Source of the DNA: Acridotheres tristis
Lineage: Eukaryota > Chordata > Aves > Passeriformes > Sturnidae
Length of the DNA stretch: 64,000 bases
Assembly (NCBI GenBank): GCA_037013685.1
Contig: CM072895.1
Coordinates: forward strand, 8,282,463 to 8,346,462
Reading direction: 5' to 3'
Shown here: one piece after another, positions 12,701 through 24,026 of the stretch
Position numbering within the stretch: the stretch's first letter is position 1
Layout: every line of letters starts with the position of its first letter
Made by a program: the position numbers and the translations under genes
The notes under the pieces: model-generated
Databases searched by the model: none
Seen by the model: the letters and a program-made list of their open reading frames with translations, nothing else
What the model was told of the DNA's origin: nothing

Positions 12701-15700
12701 TCATAAAGCAGTTGTCTCCTGCAGTGCTGAGCACTTTAGAAAAACCACGAAGAACTGAATAGCTCTGTCCTTGGAGCAGCCTTTGAGTAGCATGAGCCTA
12801 GGGTTGCATATGGAACAATAAGGAAAAGCCAGAATATTGAATAGTGCACTCATTAATGAACAGTGCAGATCCTGTGCTCAGAATAAAGGGAGAGCCTGTG
12901 GAACAGCAGCCTGTGCTCCTGCAGTTAAAGGCTGTGTCACAATAATGACAAGCACAGGGCTGAAGGAAGGCTGTGTGGACCTGTGCACCTGTGGCATGCC
13001 CAAACTTTTGAGAGCTCAGTGCTGAGACATAAAGGTTGGCTCCTTTGACTGCAGCTCTGTGTGTGTAATGGCTCTGTTAGCAGGAGCTGAACTCTCTTCT
13101 GGAGGTGTTCCTATAACGCTGGTCTACAGGGACCAGGATGTGTCTTTCCTCTGTCCTAAAAGTGAGTAGAATTCCAGATTTGTGTGCCAGACAGTATAGG
13201 AAATGTGTTGTAATATGGAGGAATACCATCCTATAGCAGCTGGAATATTCCCTAATAATTGTAAGATGTTTTGTGTGTCTATTTGCACAGTCTGAGGAAG
13301 GCCAGAAGTGGGAACAAAAGCACAATTCAACAGCAGCCATGCCTCCAGAAATGCTTATGTTTGTATCAGCTGTTTTCTGTGAACCACTGTGATGATGAAA
13401 CACTAACTTCCACCCAACCTGCCCCTCCAGGAATGTAGACAGACCAAAAAAAATACAAATGATTTAAAGAAGGATTGCTTATCTGGAGGGAAACATTTGT
13501 TAGGAAGCAGAATTAGGACATTGTGGGGAAGTGTCAAAAAGATAGGGCAGGAGGGCCTAGAGGAGTTTGACTTGTTGACAGGGTAGGAGTCCAGTAAATT
13601 AAGCACATGCTAAAATCCTCTTTCTCAGTGGTTTGCAGCTTGTGTTCCATGAGCAGGTGGCTTTTGGACAACATCAGAAAAGAAAGTTTATATAATACTT
13701 CATTTTGGGCTACATATGTGAGAGTTCTGAAGGCCCTATGCCTCCAGTGGAAATATTTTGGGATCCAAAAGTTGGAAAAAAAACCCCCTGTCTCCTGTGT
13801 CAGTAAGTCAGTGATGTGTCTGGTTTTGAAAAGGCCAAACAATGAATCAGGCAGCCCTGTAGGTGTTGCCAGCAAGTTGTTTAAAACACCTGAGTGCCCA
13901 GGATTGGCGTGGCAGTGACTCAGATCCAGCTGGGAGCAGGAGTCTGGGCAAGCCTTCCCAGGGCAGGACAGATGGGACTGGCTCCTGCAGGGTTCGCTGG
14001 GGAGATCCACACATGGGGACAGGCTCTTCCTAGGGGAGAGCTTTGCTAAACTGGGCTTGCATCCCAGGGGAAGCGCTGGAAACCCTGTGCCACTGAAAAC
14101 TGGGCTGGGCACAATGCAGATGTGAAAATACACACAGTCCTGTGATAGCTGCGGGGGTGAGCTGCACTAGGGAGGGGATCTTACCTCTGACACCCCAGGC
14201 ACACTCACAGGGTGGAGTTCTCCTACCTGCAGGATGGGTTTTTATTTCCAGCATGCTGCTTTGTGCCCAGGAATCCTTCTGGCATTACTGAGAACCTGGC
14301 GTGTGTAAGGAGGGTTAATACAAGAATTGAGATATATCCTGAAGATCATAGCGTGCCCATGTCAGGAAGGGATGCATGTCTTCCTTGGTGTGTGTGCCTG
14401 TGGCACCTATTACCAGCCCTGAGAAATGCATGTATTCATCAGAAGGAGAAAATATCCCTTTGTGTTTATTCTTATTTAACATTGTTTACACAGAAAATGG
14501 AGAAACACATCTTTAACCGTCATGTACGATTTAAAATTATGTCAGTACACCAGGCAGTGCTCATTCTGCAAACATCTACTCCACCATGTGGTCTCTGGGA
14601 GCTAATGCTGCTCTCTGAGTGCAGAGCACACTGCAGTGGTTCTGTTAAATAGCCTTTGTGAAGATTTCCAGAGCTCTAAATTAAAAATGCAGAAAGCTGG
14701 GGAGGAGGAGAGAGTTTTCAGAGCAGGGGTTCTCTGTAGCTGGAGCATTTGGATGTCTTGCTACCTAATTGCTTTAGAATATGTGGGCTTGAATGAATCC
14801 TTTTTAATGAATAATAGGCAATGCATAAATCTCAAACCCCAAGCACCCAAACGGTGAAATGTGCTCTAATGAAGACCTGACTTGGCTGGCAGGTGTGGAG
14901 CTGATTTGTAAAACGCCGTGAATATATCAGTTTTGAAATGATATTTGTGAAAAGTAGCAAGTCTGTGTGTTGCCCTTGTCTTTGCTCTGCTGCCACATGC
15001 TTGCTCCAGCTTTGTGCCACTGCCTTGGAGAGGTGCAGCAGGACAGACCAGCTGCCCTGGGTCTGCTCTCACTGCAGCCAGCCTGAGAGGGGGGGAAAAC
15101 AGTGAGTGCTCCCCCTTCCCCACTTCCCAACCCTTAACTCTGGTGGTAGAGCCATTTGTGGGTTGGAACTCCCTGGCTTTGTGTGTGGAGATTATCTGGA
15201 GATTCGCCTGGGGCTGATCCAATGAGCCAATGCAGCCTCACAAAGCTGAAGGGGAGGGTGCAGAGTTCTCTTTGTAATAAATCACATGGCGTGAAAAAGG
15301 ATTTCTTTACCTCCTTTCCCCCATTATTCTCCATATCTCACCTTGTGGAAAGGGGTCTGTTAGGAAGAGACTTAGACTCTTGGTAAGAAGAACGAGCAGG
15401 GCAGGGAGAACTGAAGGTAAAGGAAGGCAGAGTTCCTGGAGGTTTCTATAATTTGGAGATTCCAGGAAGAAGAGGCACAGCCTGCAAGAATAGGAAGAAG
15501 CCCTGAAAAATAAACCCAGCATGGACCTTGGTACTAAATCCTTCCTCAGGATGTTGTCACTAAAGCAGCTGCATAAGAAATCCTTAAAAGCAGTGATGAG
15601 TTCGGCTCCACAGGAAAAGGAGTTCTGTCCAGAGAACTGCCCAGCAAGCCTGGTGCTGGTCTGAACATCTTTGGTTTTACTGAGTTGAGCTGGTAACCTC

Positions 15701-18700
15701 TTCAGATCTGGCTGCCTCCCAAGTAGGGAGGGATGAATACTGCAAAATGTTTCAGTTTCCAGTGCAATTTTGAAACTCATTTGCTTTGACTGAATTTGCA
15801 CTGTGTTTATGTAAATTTATAAACACTGTAATAAATTTATCTACTTACAGAAAACAGAAATTTTAGAAAAAGGCTGGAAAACATTAGTGAAATACAAATT
15901 CTAATTCAACAAGAATATTCACAGAACCTGATTTAAATGAACATTCAGTCACGAAGCAGAAACACAGCATGTGGTCTGTGTATCTAGCAAACTATAGCAA
16001 GCATAATCCAAAATTCAAACAATGATTATCAGCATAAATGCTTTAAATTACATACATGCCATTTTTTTGTGGCTGCAGTGACTATGTGACCAAAACCCAG
16101 TTTTTTTACAGTGGGAATGAAGACCAAGATGAGGTAATAGCTGCAGGTTGCTACTTTGCTTGTAGCTCATCTATTCTGAGAATGCTTTTTCCTAACCTGG
16201 GGGAGTCTGTGCCAGCACATCGTTCTCATCAGGCTCTGTGGCACTGTGACCTGCCATGTTCATAAGGGCATTCAGAGCCATGGTCATTAAGGCTCGTGGA
16301 ATGGGATATCCTCCAGTGCCCTTGCTCCAACCCTCACTAATTCTGAAGCTGTTTTTGTCTTCCCTTGTACCTCTTGGAGTCTGTAATGTTTCCTGATTTT
16401 TTTGTCTTTTGTGTCCCCCTTCTAAGATCATCCTTAAATAGTCCTTTGATATAATTTAGGGGTTTTTTTCCCCCTTTGTCAATTTTATACTGACCACATT
16501 AATTTATTTACAGCACAAAATAAATCTAATGTGTATAGGGCAGATTTTGAGGCACTTTCTAAATTAGGGGAACACTTAGAGTCATGTGAGGAGCTGCATT
16601 AAAGCAAATGACAACACTTGCACTCTAAGTAAAAGAGCTGGTCTCAAATATTGAAAGAATATATATTATTTTATAACACACTTGTTTCCCACCATAGAGC
16701 TGCTGCTCTCAGAGCATATCTGTGTTTCTACTGTGCCTGTCCAGTGTTTGAAGCAGCAGGCAACCAGCTAAGCAGTGGAACCAGCAGCAAAGTGTTCCAG
16801 AAATTAGCTGGGTTAAGACTAGGAGGATGAATTGAAAAGCAGTGCAAGATGCAATTTTTAAGTTATCCTGTTCAAGCTCCTGCATTGGAGGCATTAGCCA
16901 TGAGGGAGATCACATCAGCTGGGAGCAAGATAATAAAATGAATGCAGGATCTGTAATAGGCACATGGGAGACCCTTGCTGTATGTTTTGGTCGTGTCCTG
17001 ATATACGTGAGCTTTGGGAGACAGTTCTACATGTAATAGAGTCAATAATCAAATCTGAAGTACCAAGGAACACAACTTGATGTTTCCTCAGAGAGGCCAC
17101 AAGTTTGCAGCAGATGAATAAAGAGAGAATGTGGTAGATACAAATTTGACTTTAGGCAAAAAGGAAAGAAAAAAGACTTGAAAACGGGAAGCGGGGAGAA
17201 AATATTACACTGTTTCCAGACTGGAAAGAAATAGTAATGCCTACATCAGAAAGTTAATTAATTGTTGTTACATTGATAAATATGTGATATACCACATCAA
17301 AGACTAGCTAAATGATATTTGGAAATTAATTTGGATTCCTATTAAACAGAGCTCAGAGGAGCTTCCCAAGTGAATAACTTGTTTGCTAAGCATTGCTTCC
17401 TTCTGTTTGTAAAGTCTTTTCAAGTAAAGACAACTATTTTCAGCTGTTCTTGTTGCTTTAAATGAACTTCGAGATTCATCACTTACCAGACTTTCCTGAC
17501 ACATCCAAATACTGCAAATTGCAATGCCTTATTTAGGTTCTTACAAAAATTAGGTATTGCTTACCTCTTTTCTCTGTGGGGATGACTTAGATAAAGTTAT
17601 CTAAAAAGTCCCCAAATTTAATATTGACAGTTTGCTCATTTTCTCTAGTGTTAAATACTATTAAAAGAAAATGTAAATGTGACAAATTAACTATATAAAT
17701 ATAGGTTCAGATTCTGAGCACTTAAGAAAGTTTTTGTACAGTAAGAATGTTGTTTTCTTGGGAAATGTGCCAAAATACAGTAAAACTCATGACAGTTTCT
17801 GCTTTTATTAAATTAAAAACTCATTCCTCTCATTCTGCACTTCTGCCAGTTTTATCCCAGTGTAATTCCACCTACGTCTCTGGAAGTACTTCTGGTTTTT
17901 ATTAATGTCCATGAGTTCAAAAGAAGATAGGATTTGGTAGAGCTGTGTGCAGAGAGTTTACATGCAGACAAAGAAGAGAGAGGGGGAAAATCTGACACAA
18001 TATGCTGTAGAGTGGGACGGCAGCAACTTTCAGAGATGTCTGTGGAATTGCAGTTGTTTAAATTGTCCAGGAAAAATCCATCTGGTTTCTGTGCAAGCAG
18101 AGAAATGGCCACCATGACAAGGAGGTGGCTTCTGCACCCCAGCAAGCCCCAGCAAGCCACCCGAGTCAGCAGTGATGGAGCTGCAGTTGGGTGTTTGAGC
18201 TCCCAGGGAGCTGATGGCTGGGTTGTGCAAGCCCAAGGAGCAAAGCAGCTCCTGCTTGCTTAGATACCCACAAGAATTAGTGCAAAACAATGTCCCACTC
18301 ACTTTGCATCCTTTGGTTCGTAAGAAAATATTTATTCATCAGGTTTGGAAATTAATTTCATCCTCTGGGTTCATCTCTTCACTTTTTAAAGTATTTCACC
18401 TCTCTTGGTTTTATTTTCTTTTCCCTTTGCCAATTAAATATATGTTTTGGGTCTTCAGAGTCTCAGAATGTTTTTGTCAAAGGATAGCACTGCTGAAGTG
18501 AATCTCTATTGTTTGCATAGGTGTGTTTAAAAGATTAAGGCTGAACAGACATTCTTGTAATAGACATGGGATCAATGAAAGCTCTTCTTTTCTCAAGAAG
18601 ATTTACGGCTTAGTAGCGAGGTTGATTTTTTTGTTTGTTTGTTTTACTATAGAAGAAGTTGCATCTCTACCTGGGCTTCTATTATTTGTGTGGTCTTCCA

Positions 18701-19334
18701 CAGAACTCCTGAGCAAGAATTTACCCAACTCATCCCAAGCTTAGCTTGAGATGACAGAGTTCTGTTCTTGCATGTATCAGTAGCCAAAGATTTTTAGGTG
18801 ATCTCTGCATTAGGCAAGTGACCTGACTTCCCCCTTCTCCTACTTGTGACACTTCCAGCTATTTAATTTATTTTTCAAATTTCAAATTTTAAGTTTTAGT
18901 GTTCACTCTATTGACAGCCTCCTGAGTTTCAGTGGAGCCTCACAAAGAATTTGGATACTATTCTGTGGGGCTGTGAGCAACAGAATCCAATTCAGGACAG
19001 TGTCCTGGGAGGCATCTGAGTCAGGGCAGGAAGGAGAGGCCAAGGTGGAATCCATGCTTTAATGCCTATAGGATTTGATGGCCAATAAGCATTTTAACTT
19101 GGTGATTTGGTTGGCTTACTTTTGAGTAAGCAATTGCAGACCGAGGCTTGGGTTAGTGGCACAATGACATTCATGTTTAAATCCCTTAAGCACAAACTTA
19201 ATGGCCATTGATTGCAATGCTCTGAACAGCCCTGCTGATCAAAGCCTGACTGAGGACAAGCTGAAGGTCCAGCTTGGTGGTGCAGTGTGTAAATCAGCCT
19301 CAGAGCTGCAGAGCCTCAGCCAGAGCAAAGAGAA

Positions 19335-19510
19335 GGGAACCTCCAAGGGCAGGCAAGGCTGAACCTCAACCTGAACCTGAACCTGAACTTCCAAGGTCAG
19401 GTAAGGCTGAATCTCAGCCTCAATCTGAACCTGAATCTCCAAGGTTAGGCAAGGCTGAACCTGAACCTCCAAGGTCAGGTAAGGCTGAACCTGAACCTCC
19501 AAGGCTGCTC
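19335..19510 (+). repeat. Imperfect minisatellite, units of 48, 48, 30 and 30 bp
   Basis: Units start with AAGGCTGAA at 19355, 19403, 19451 and 19481, with a degenerate lead-in from about 19335. Units one and two are 48 bp, unit three is 30 bp and unit four is a 30-bp partial. Length differences are explained by extra copies of an internal hexamer, CTGAAC, so every unit is a multiple of six. Both strands stay open across the array: the + strand gives Glu-Pro-rich repeats and the - strand Val-Gln-rich repeats. This follows from the hexamer structure and is not evidence of a gene. The array ends about 320 bp before the AGBL4 exon. Confidence 0.9.
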
Positions 19511-19710
19511 CAGGGCCAGCCTGCCAAGCTGGGAACAAGCAAAGGATTCAGTGAGCACAGACTGTGGAGGGGGAGAAGGCTGAATGACCAGAGCTGTTTC
19601 AGTGGGTATTCTGCTGGTTATTTCTGAAAGGTGCCATTGCTGCAGCCTTTCCCCAGGGGAACGTTTGCTTTGTTTCCCCCATGAGAATATAATTTAACTA
19701 CTTCAGCTGC

Positions 19711-19752
19711 ATATATATATCACCCTAATATATATATATTTATCACCCTAAT
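19711..19752. repeat. AT microsatellite with duplicated TATCACCCTAAT
   Basis: Two blocks of alternating AT, each joined to a copy of TATCACCCTAAT (copies at about 19718 and 19741). The copies look like a local duplication of about 23 bp. Each contains a branch-point-like CCCTAAT, 80-110 bases upstream of the exon. Confidence 0.75.
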
Positions 19753-19797
19753 TCTGCAGCAGATGCCAGGAGAGGCTGCAGCCCATCTCTAAGTGCT

Positions 19798-19830
19798 TTG
19801 TGTCTGTTCTGTGTGTGTGTCTGTGTGCAG
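19798..19830 (+). other. AGBL4: 3' splice acceptor with TG-rich tract
   Basis: The intron ends in GTGTGCAG immediately before the exon. The tract in front is not a normal C/T-rich run but a TG repeat interrupted by CT. Branch-point-like CCCTAAT sequences lie further upstream at about 19722-19728 and 19745-19751. The acceptor is assigned because the conserved AGBL4 peptide becomes recognisable right after this AG and the phase fits. Confidence 0.85.
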
Positions 19831-19942
19831 GTGCTCCCTGATGGGGTTCGATCTGAACCGGCACTGGGCAAATCCCTCTCCGTGGGCTCACCCCACCCTG
19901 CACGGAGTGAAGGAGCTCATCATCGATATGTACAACAACCCG
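19831..19942 (+). CDS. AGBL4: AGBL4 (cytosolic carboxypeptidase 6) internal coding exon
   Basis: Internal exon of AGBL4/CCP6, a zinc metallocarboxypeptidase (M14 family, cytosolic carboxypeptidase subfamily) known to shorten polyglutamate side chains on tubulin and other proteins. The first base completes a codon split by the upstream intron (phase 2), then 37 full codons follow and the exon ends on a codon boundary (phase 0). The peptide begins CSLMGFDLNRHW, continues with PSPWAHPTLHGVK and ends MYNNP. The LNRHW and PSPWAHPTLHGVK blocks match CCP6 rather than CCP1 or CCP5, which have LNRQ-type motifs. In M14 enzymes the adjacent Asn-Arg pair binds the substrate C-terminal carboxylate. The HxxE zinc motif and the third zinc histidine are expected in flanking exons and were not found here. 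The reading frame is intact, there is no sign of decay, and CpG is enriched relative to the intron. The gene runs left to right. Confidence 0.93.
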
Positions 19943-19948
19943 GTGAGT
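19943..19948 (+). other. AGBL4: 5' splice donor of the AGBL4 exon
   Basis: The exon ends CCCG and is followed by GTGAGT, a strong vertebrate donor. It falls exactly where the conserved protein block ends (MYNNP). The next 120 bases are GC-rich with several G runs, which often act as intronic splicing enhancers. Confidence 0.88.
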
Positions 19949-20280
19949 GGGACAGGAGCTGCTGAGCCCCCCCTGAGCTCCGGGACCGAGCCCACCCTGC
20001 AGGACATCAGGGAACAGCGGTGCCTTCTGCCACAGGAAGCATCAGGAGGGGGAGAGAGAGAGGGAAATGAAGTTCAGCTCGGATTAACTATGGAATAATT
20101 CTGAAAGCAGGGCCTAAATTCAGTCAAGCTGCTCTCATTGCTCTGAGCTGGATTCAAAACAGCAGGCACCCCAAATTGAATTAGGGAATGGCAGTGATGC
20201 TTAATCCAGGGCTCTGGCAGTGGTGGCTGTGTGGTGTGCAGTGCAGGAGGGGGAGAATATTTTCAAATATTCTATAAAAA

Positions 20281-20295
20281 CACACACACACACAC
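20281..20295. repeat. (CA)n microsatellite, about 7 units
   Basis: A perfect CACACACACACACAC run preceded by five A. Confidence 0.9.
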
Positions 20296-23200
20296 TCATG
20301 CTCACTCAGAGAAGCCGAGGTGTTCTTGAAGGTGAAATCTTGGCTAATCAGAGGAGATGGATTGTGCAGAATATGGAGAAGAGGAGTGGGAGGGAGGCAG
20401 ACAGCTATTGAATGTTTGACATCAAAGCACAGAAGGATTATTGAACGTGGCACCTAAGTAAAACTGCTAGAAAAAAAAAAAGGAGATGGGTAGGAAAAAA
20501 TCACTACCAAAAAATAAGAAGAGACTTTATAGATTATTATTTTTTTTTCATTATGGGATTCCTGCTATTTGTTCTTTCTTGTTGCTTCTCACAATGGAGA
20601 GGGAATTTGAATCTTTAAGTCCCTGAAGTTTTGTTAATTTTTCCTTTTTTTTGTTTCTATGAATAAGGACCTGGCTTGCTTTGCTAATAAAGAGGATTCT
20701 TACCCCTGGCTACATCATGTATAGGATAAGACCTCATTTAATTTAACTCCTGGTTTTCTCAATACGTCTTAAATGGACTTTCCATCTTCCAGTAATACCT
20801 GTACAGAGGAGGCTTTAGGTACAAGGAAGATAAGTTAATAGATAAGATCCTTACATAGGGACTGAAATTCAATTTCATGAAAAATATTTTCTTAGACTGC
20901 TAATTGTTTGGCACAGAATTTGTCTTTCTATTCAGTTTCTGCAGCACCTTGCACTGTGCATTGTGCCTCTGACCAAGGCTCCTAAAAGCTCTATTAAAAT
21001 GATGATGATAATGATAGAAAAGCATACAAAGGAACTTTGGAGCCAGCCTGGTTGCTCCTCTGCTTTCTATCCCGAAAAGCAACACAATTTTCCTTCTAGA
21101 CAACGGAGTGAGCATGAAGACTGCTTTAAGAGTTTTTCCCAAGAATGAAGAGGTCTTTAAACATTACAGAAAGCTGGGTGTAGGGAAGTGCTGATAGCCA
21201 ATAAGGAACAAACCCTGGCACTATTAAAAGTCACTGTCAGTAAAGTAAAGCTGTTCTAGGAGGTCAGGGGAAGTTCTTTTCAGCTGCATCCCATTCTAAG
21301 AAGCTTTGAAAATTCTGGTAGCTTCCACCTGTCCTGTGTGTGAAGAATGAATTAATTTATTTTGGTGGCTAAAATGAAAAATCAAAAGAACTGTTTGGTG
21401 AGAACTGATCTGAAATGAAAATATTTTTTTCTTCTATCTTTCTATCTCCTACTCTCCCCAGTGATCAACCTGAGATGAACCAGTTCCAGTTCATTTCTTT
21501 CTAAGGGAAAAAATAGGGAGCCTTATAAACACAAGTGTAACATTTCATTTTCAAGTTTATTTATTTTTTAAAATACTTTTAAAAATATATTTTTTAATTA
21601 AAGTACCAGCAAAGTTCAAGTTGCTCTTCAGAATTCCATTTCTTAGTAAATTAGCTACCTACCAAAAACCCCTTCTTGTCTGGTTTTATCATCCCCTTGT
21701 CAACACCATCCATTCTGGCAGTGTCAGGGATGCTCAGCAATGCAATGCAGTATATAGGATTACTGTTATTTTCAGGCAATACCGGATTCTTAGCCCCCCT
21801 GATCCCAGTAATATTGGTATGAAAAGACCATATCCAAAGTGCTGGGACAAAAGGGGGAGACATTCCAGCTTCCTCAGGGCAGGCAAGGGACTGTCCATGA
21901 ACCATCCTGCTTTAGCAGTGACTGCTTTTATTAAGTTGTGACAGAGTGCCAGAATAAATCCTGCTTTGAATCCCTTCAGGCAGCTAAAAATTTTAGGTGC
22001 TTTTCAGGGGTAGAGTGTTACTTTCAGATGACTAATACATGATAGATGGCTGGCTGCATGCACAGGTGACCTGCTGCAGGAGGGCTGGTGTCAAACTGTG
22101 TCACATCAGGCATTTGGCATTTGAGCATGTCTGTCCTGCCACCCTCTCCTCACCTGAAGTCTTCCCACACTGGGGAATATGAAATGAAATCTAATACAAA
22201 ACCCAATTCCCTGAGAAATTATGTAATAAAAAAAATAACCTTCATCCCTCCCATGCAGACAAGGTCTGCTGTGAAGGGCTGTCCACAAAAGACTGGATTG
22301 TTTAAAGCAAGAGGAAGTTTGGCTTCATGTTGCCATTGCAGAACAGCTCAGTGCAGGACTTTTAGATGTATTCATTCCCTTAAATCACTTAAGGAAAATT
22401 AGCTGCCATAAGACCATAAAACCGTGTTTTAAATATTGCTGCATAGGAGGATTTTTCTTCTGCTCTGCAGTATAGGAGATAAGCTCTTTCCTTTGAAAAA
22501 AAGTTCATTCTGGAGCAGGGAGGATGAGTGACACAGAAATAAGTGAAGTGGGTATGAGGCACACGCACAATGCCACAGCTACAGTGATTCCAGCACTGAG
22601 TGTTCCAAGGCTGAGTGTTTGCTTTAGTTACTGTATAAAAATAATCCAAAGCACTTGTGGTTCACTGCTCTTCTGGGTTTTACAAAGTGTTCTCATTTTA
22701 TTTTATTTTTAAAGTGTTTCAGATTCTGTAAAGACCATATCACCCTTAGGAAGGAATGGATGGGTCAAGAAATGAGAGAACAATAGGAAGATTTTGATCT
22801 CCATGCCACTGATTTTAACACAGGAACTCTGATGACCAGTGTCATTATGTTGACCTACATGCAGTGAGGGGATATTCTCAGCTGTTTCTATTGGTACCAG
22901 TCTTGCAGATGAGACTGAAGTGATAGTGTCCTCTAATCATTCATGTGCTGCTAGCTGGGGATATTTCTGCTCCCAAGTACCTTTGCCTGCCCATACATGA
23001 GTTAGCAAAGTCTTCCCACCACTCCACCAGATGATATTATATTTGTTGATGCTTTCCCTGTCTGTGGTGGAGCAGGTAGCAGAATTATCTCAGAATATGA
23101 ATGTGTTGTTCAAATCAACTCAGCTGACTCTTGTTTGCAGTTTGTTAAAGCATGTTCATATAAGCCATTCCAGCACCCTTCAAAAACGGATTTAGTCAGT

Positions 23201-24001
23201 GCACTCAGGTCGTGTGCTCAGTGTCAGCTCAGCCCCCTCAATCTGAGCATTGTGATATGGCCTTTGCTCACAGGGTGAGTGTTATTCTCCCCTCTGGACC
23301 TCTGCCTCACCAGGTTCTCCAAATGGAAAACTCCCACATAATAAGCAGCTACTCAGTGTTTTGTTTTACCTTCAATGCTCATTGTGCAGCCTTTTTCTGT
23401 GTTTATTGTGAACTATGCAGGTCCTGCTCTGAAGACAGAACTGTTAATCTCCTCGTAGGCTCTTTTGTTCTGCTCGTTGCTATACCCTGGGAGCACTGCA
23501 GAAGTGTGGATTATTTCTGGGGAGGGGATCCCTGTGAGAGACAAATGTTTCATCCTTGTGTGGATAAGAAACAGTCATGATCACACCTACTCATTTGTGA
23601 TGGATGGTTTAAGATGCCTGGAATCAGATTTGTTTCATGTCATTCAGTAAAGATTGATACCTTCAATGTCTTGTTTCTACTCCTTGCTTCTGCAAGGAAG
23701 ATTGGAATGGACTATTTCTGTCATTTGCTTCTCCTAGGAGCTAGGAGACAAGGAATAGGTGGTGACTGACCACTTGGGATGAATCCATTTCAAGCAATTT
23801 GCTCCTCCCAAATGAAAATGCAGACATGGGACTCAGGGCTGCCAGGCACTCTCACTGCAACACTGGACCTTGTGTTCTTTCTTCCATGTTTCTTCTCTTC
23901 TGCCTATTTTCAAATCCTGTTGAATTGAAGCTGGAGTCCTACAAATGATTCCTTTGCTAGGTGCTGTTCACCTTGTGCCCTGAGTGAGCTGGACACTTGT
24001 C

Positions 24002-24026
24002 CAAAACAAAACAAAACAAAACAAAC
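24002..24026. repeat. (CAAAA)n pentanucleotide repeat
   Basis: Five near-perfect CAAAA units in tandem, a short microsatellite. Confidence 0.9.

Larger units (their letters stand above)
1..19830 (+). other. AGBL4: AGBL4 intron upstream of the exon (partial)
   Basis: Non-coding, AT-rich sequence upstream of the exon. The left end of the intron lies outside the window. I looked for the preceding AGBL4 exon, which should encode an HPGE-type zinc motif and an NPDG-type block, and saw none. Apart from the repeats listed separately, 200-2630, 2660-6350, 6870-9310, 9740-19330 and 19511-19708 hold no recognisable gene or element. The many open frames of 60-199 codons have no recognisable domains and lie on both strands in overlapping positions, as expected by chance. 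Confidence 0.8.

Noticed and set aside
13534..14133. Longest open frame in the window (199 codons, minus strand)
   Set aside because: No recognisable domain, low-information peptide, overlapping open frames on the other strand, no splice or promoter context. Expected by chance in 64 kb.
14212..14652. 146-codon open frame on the + strand
   Set aside because: Cys-rich peptide with no family resemblance and no conserved motif that I recognise.
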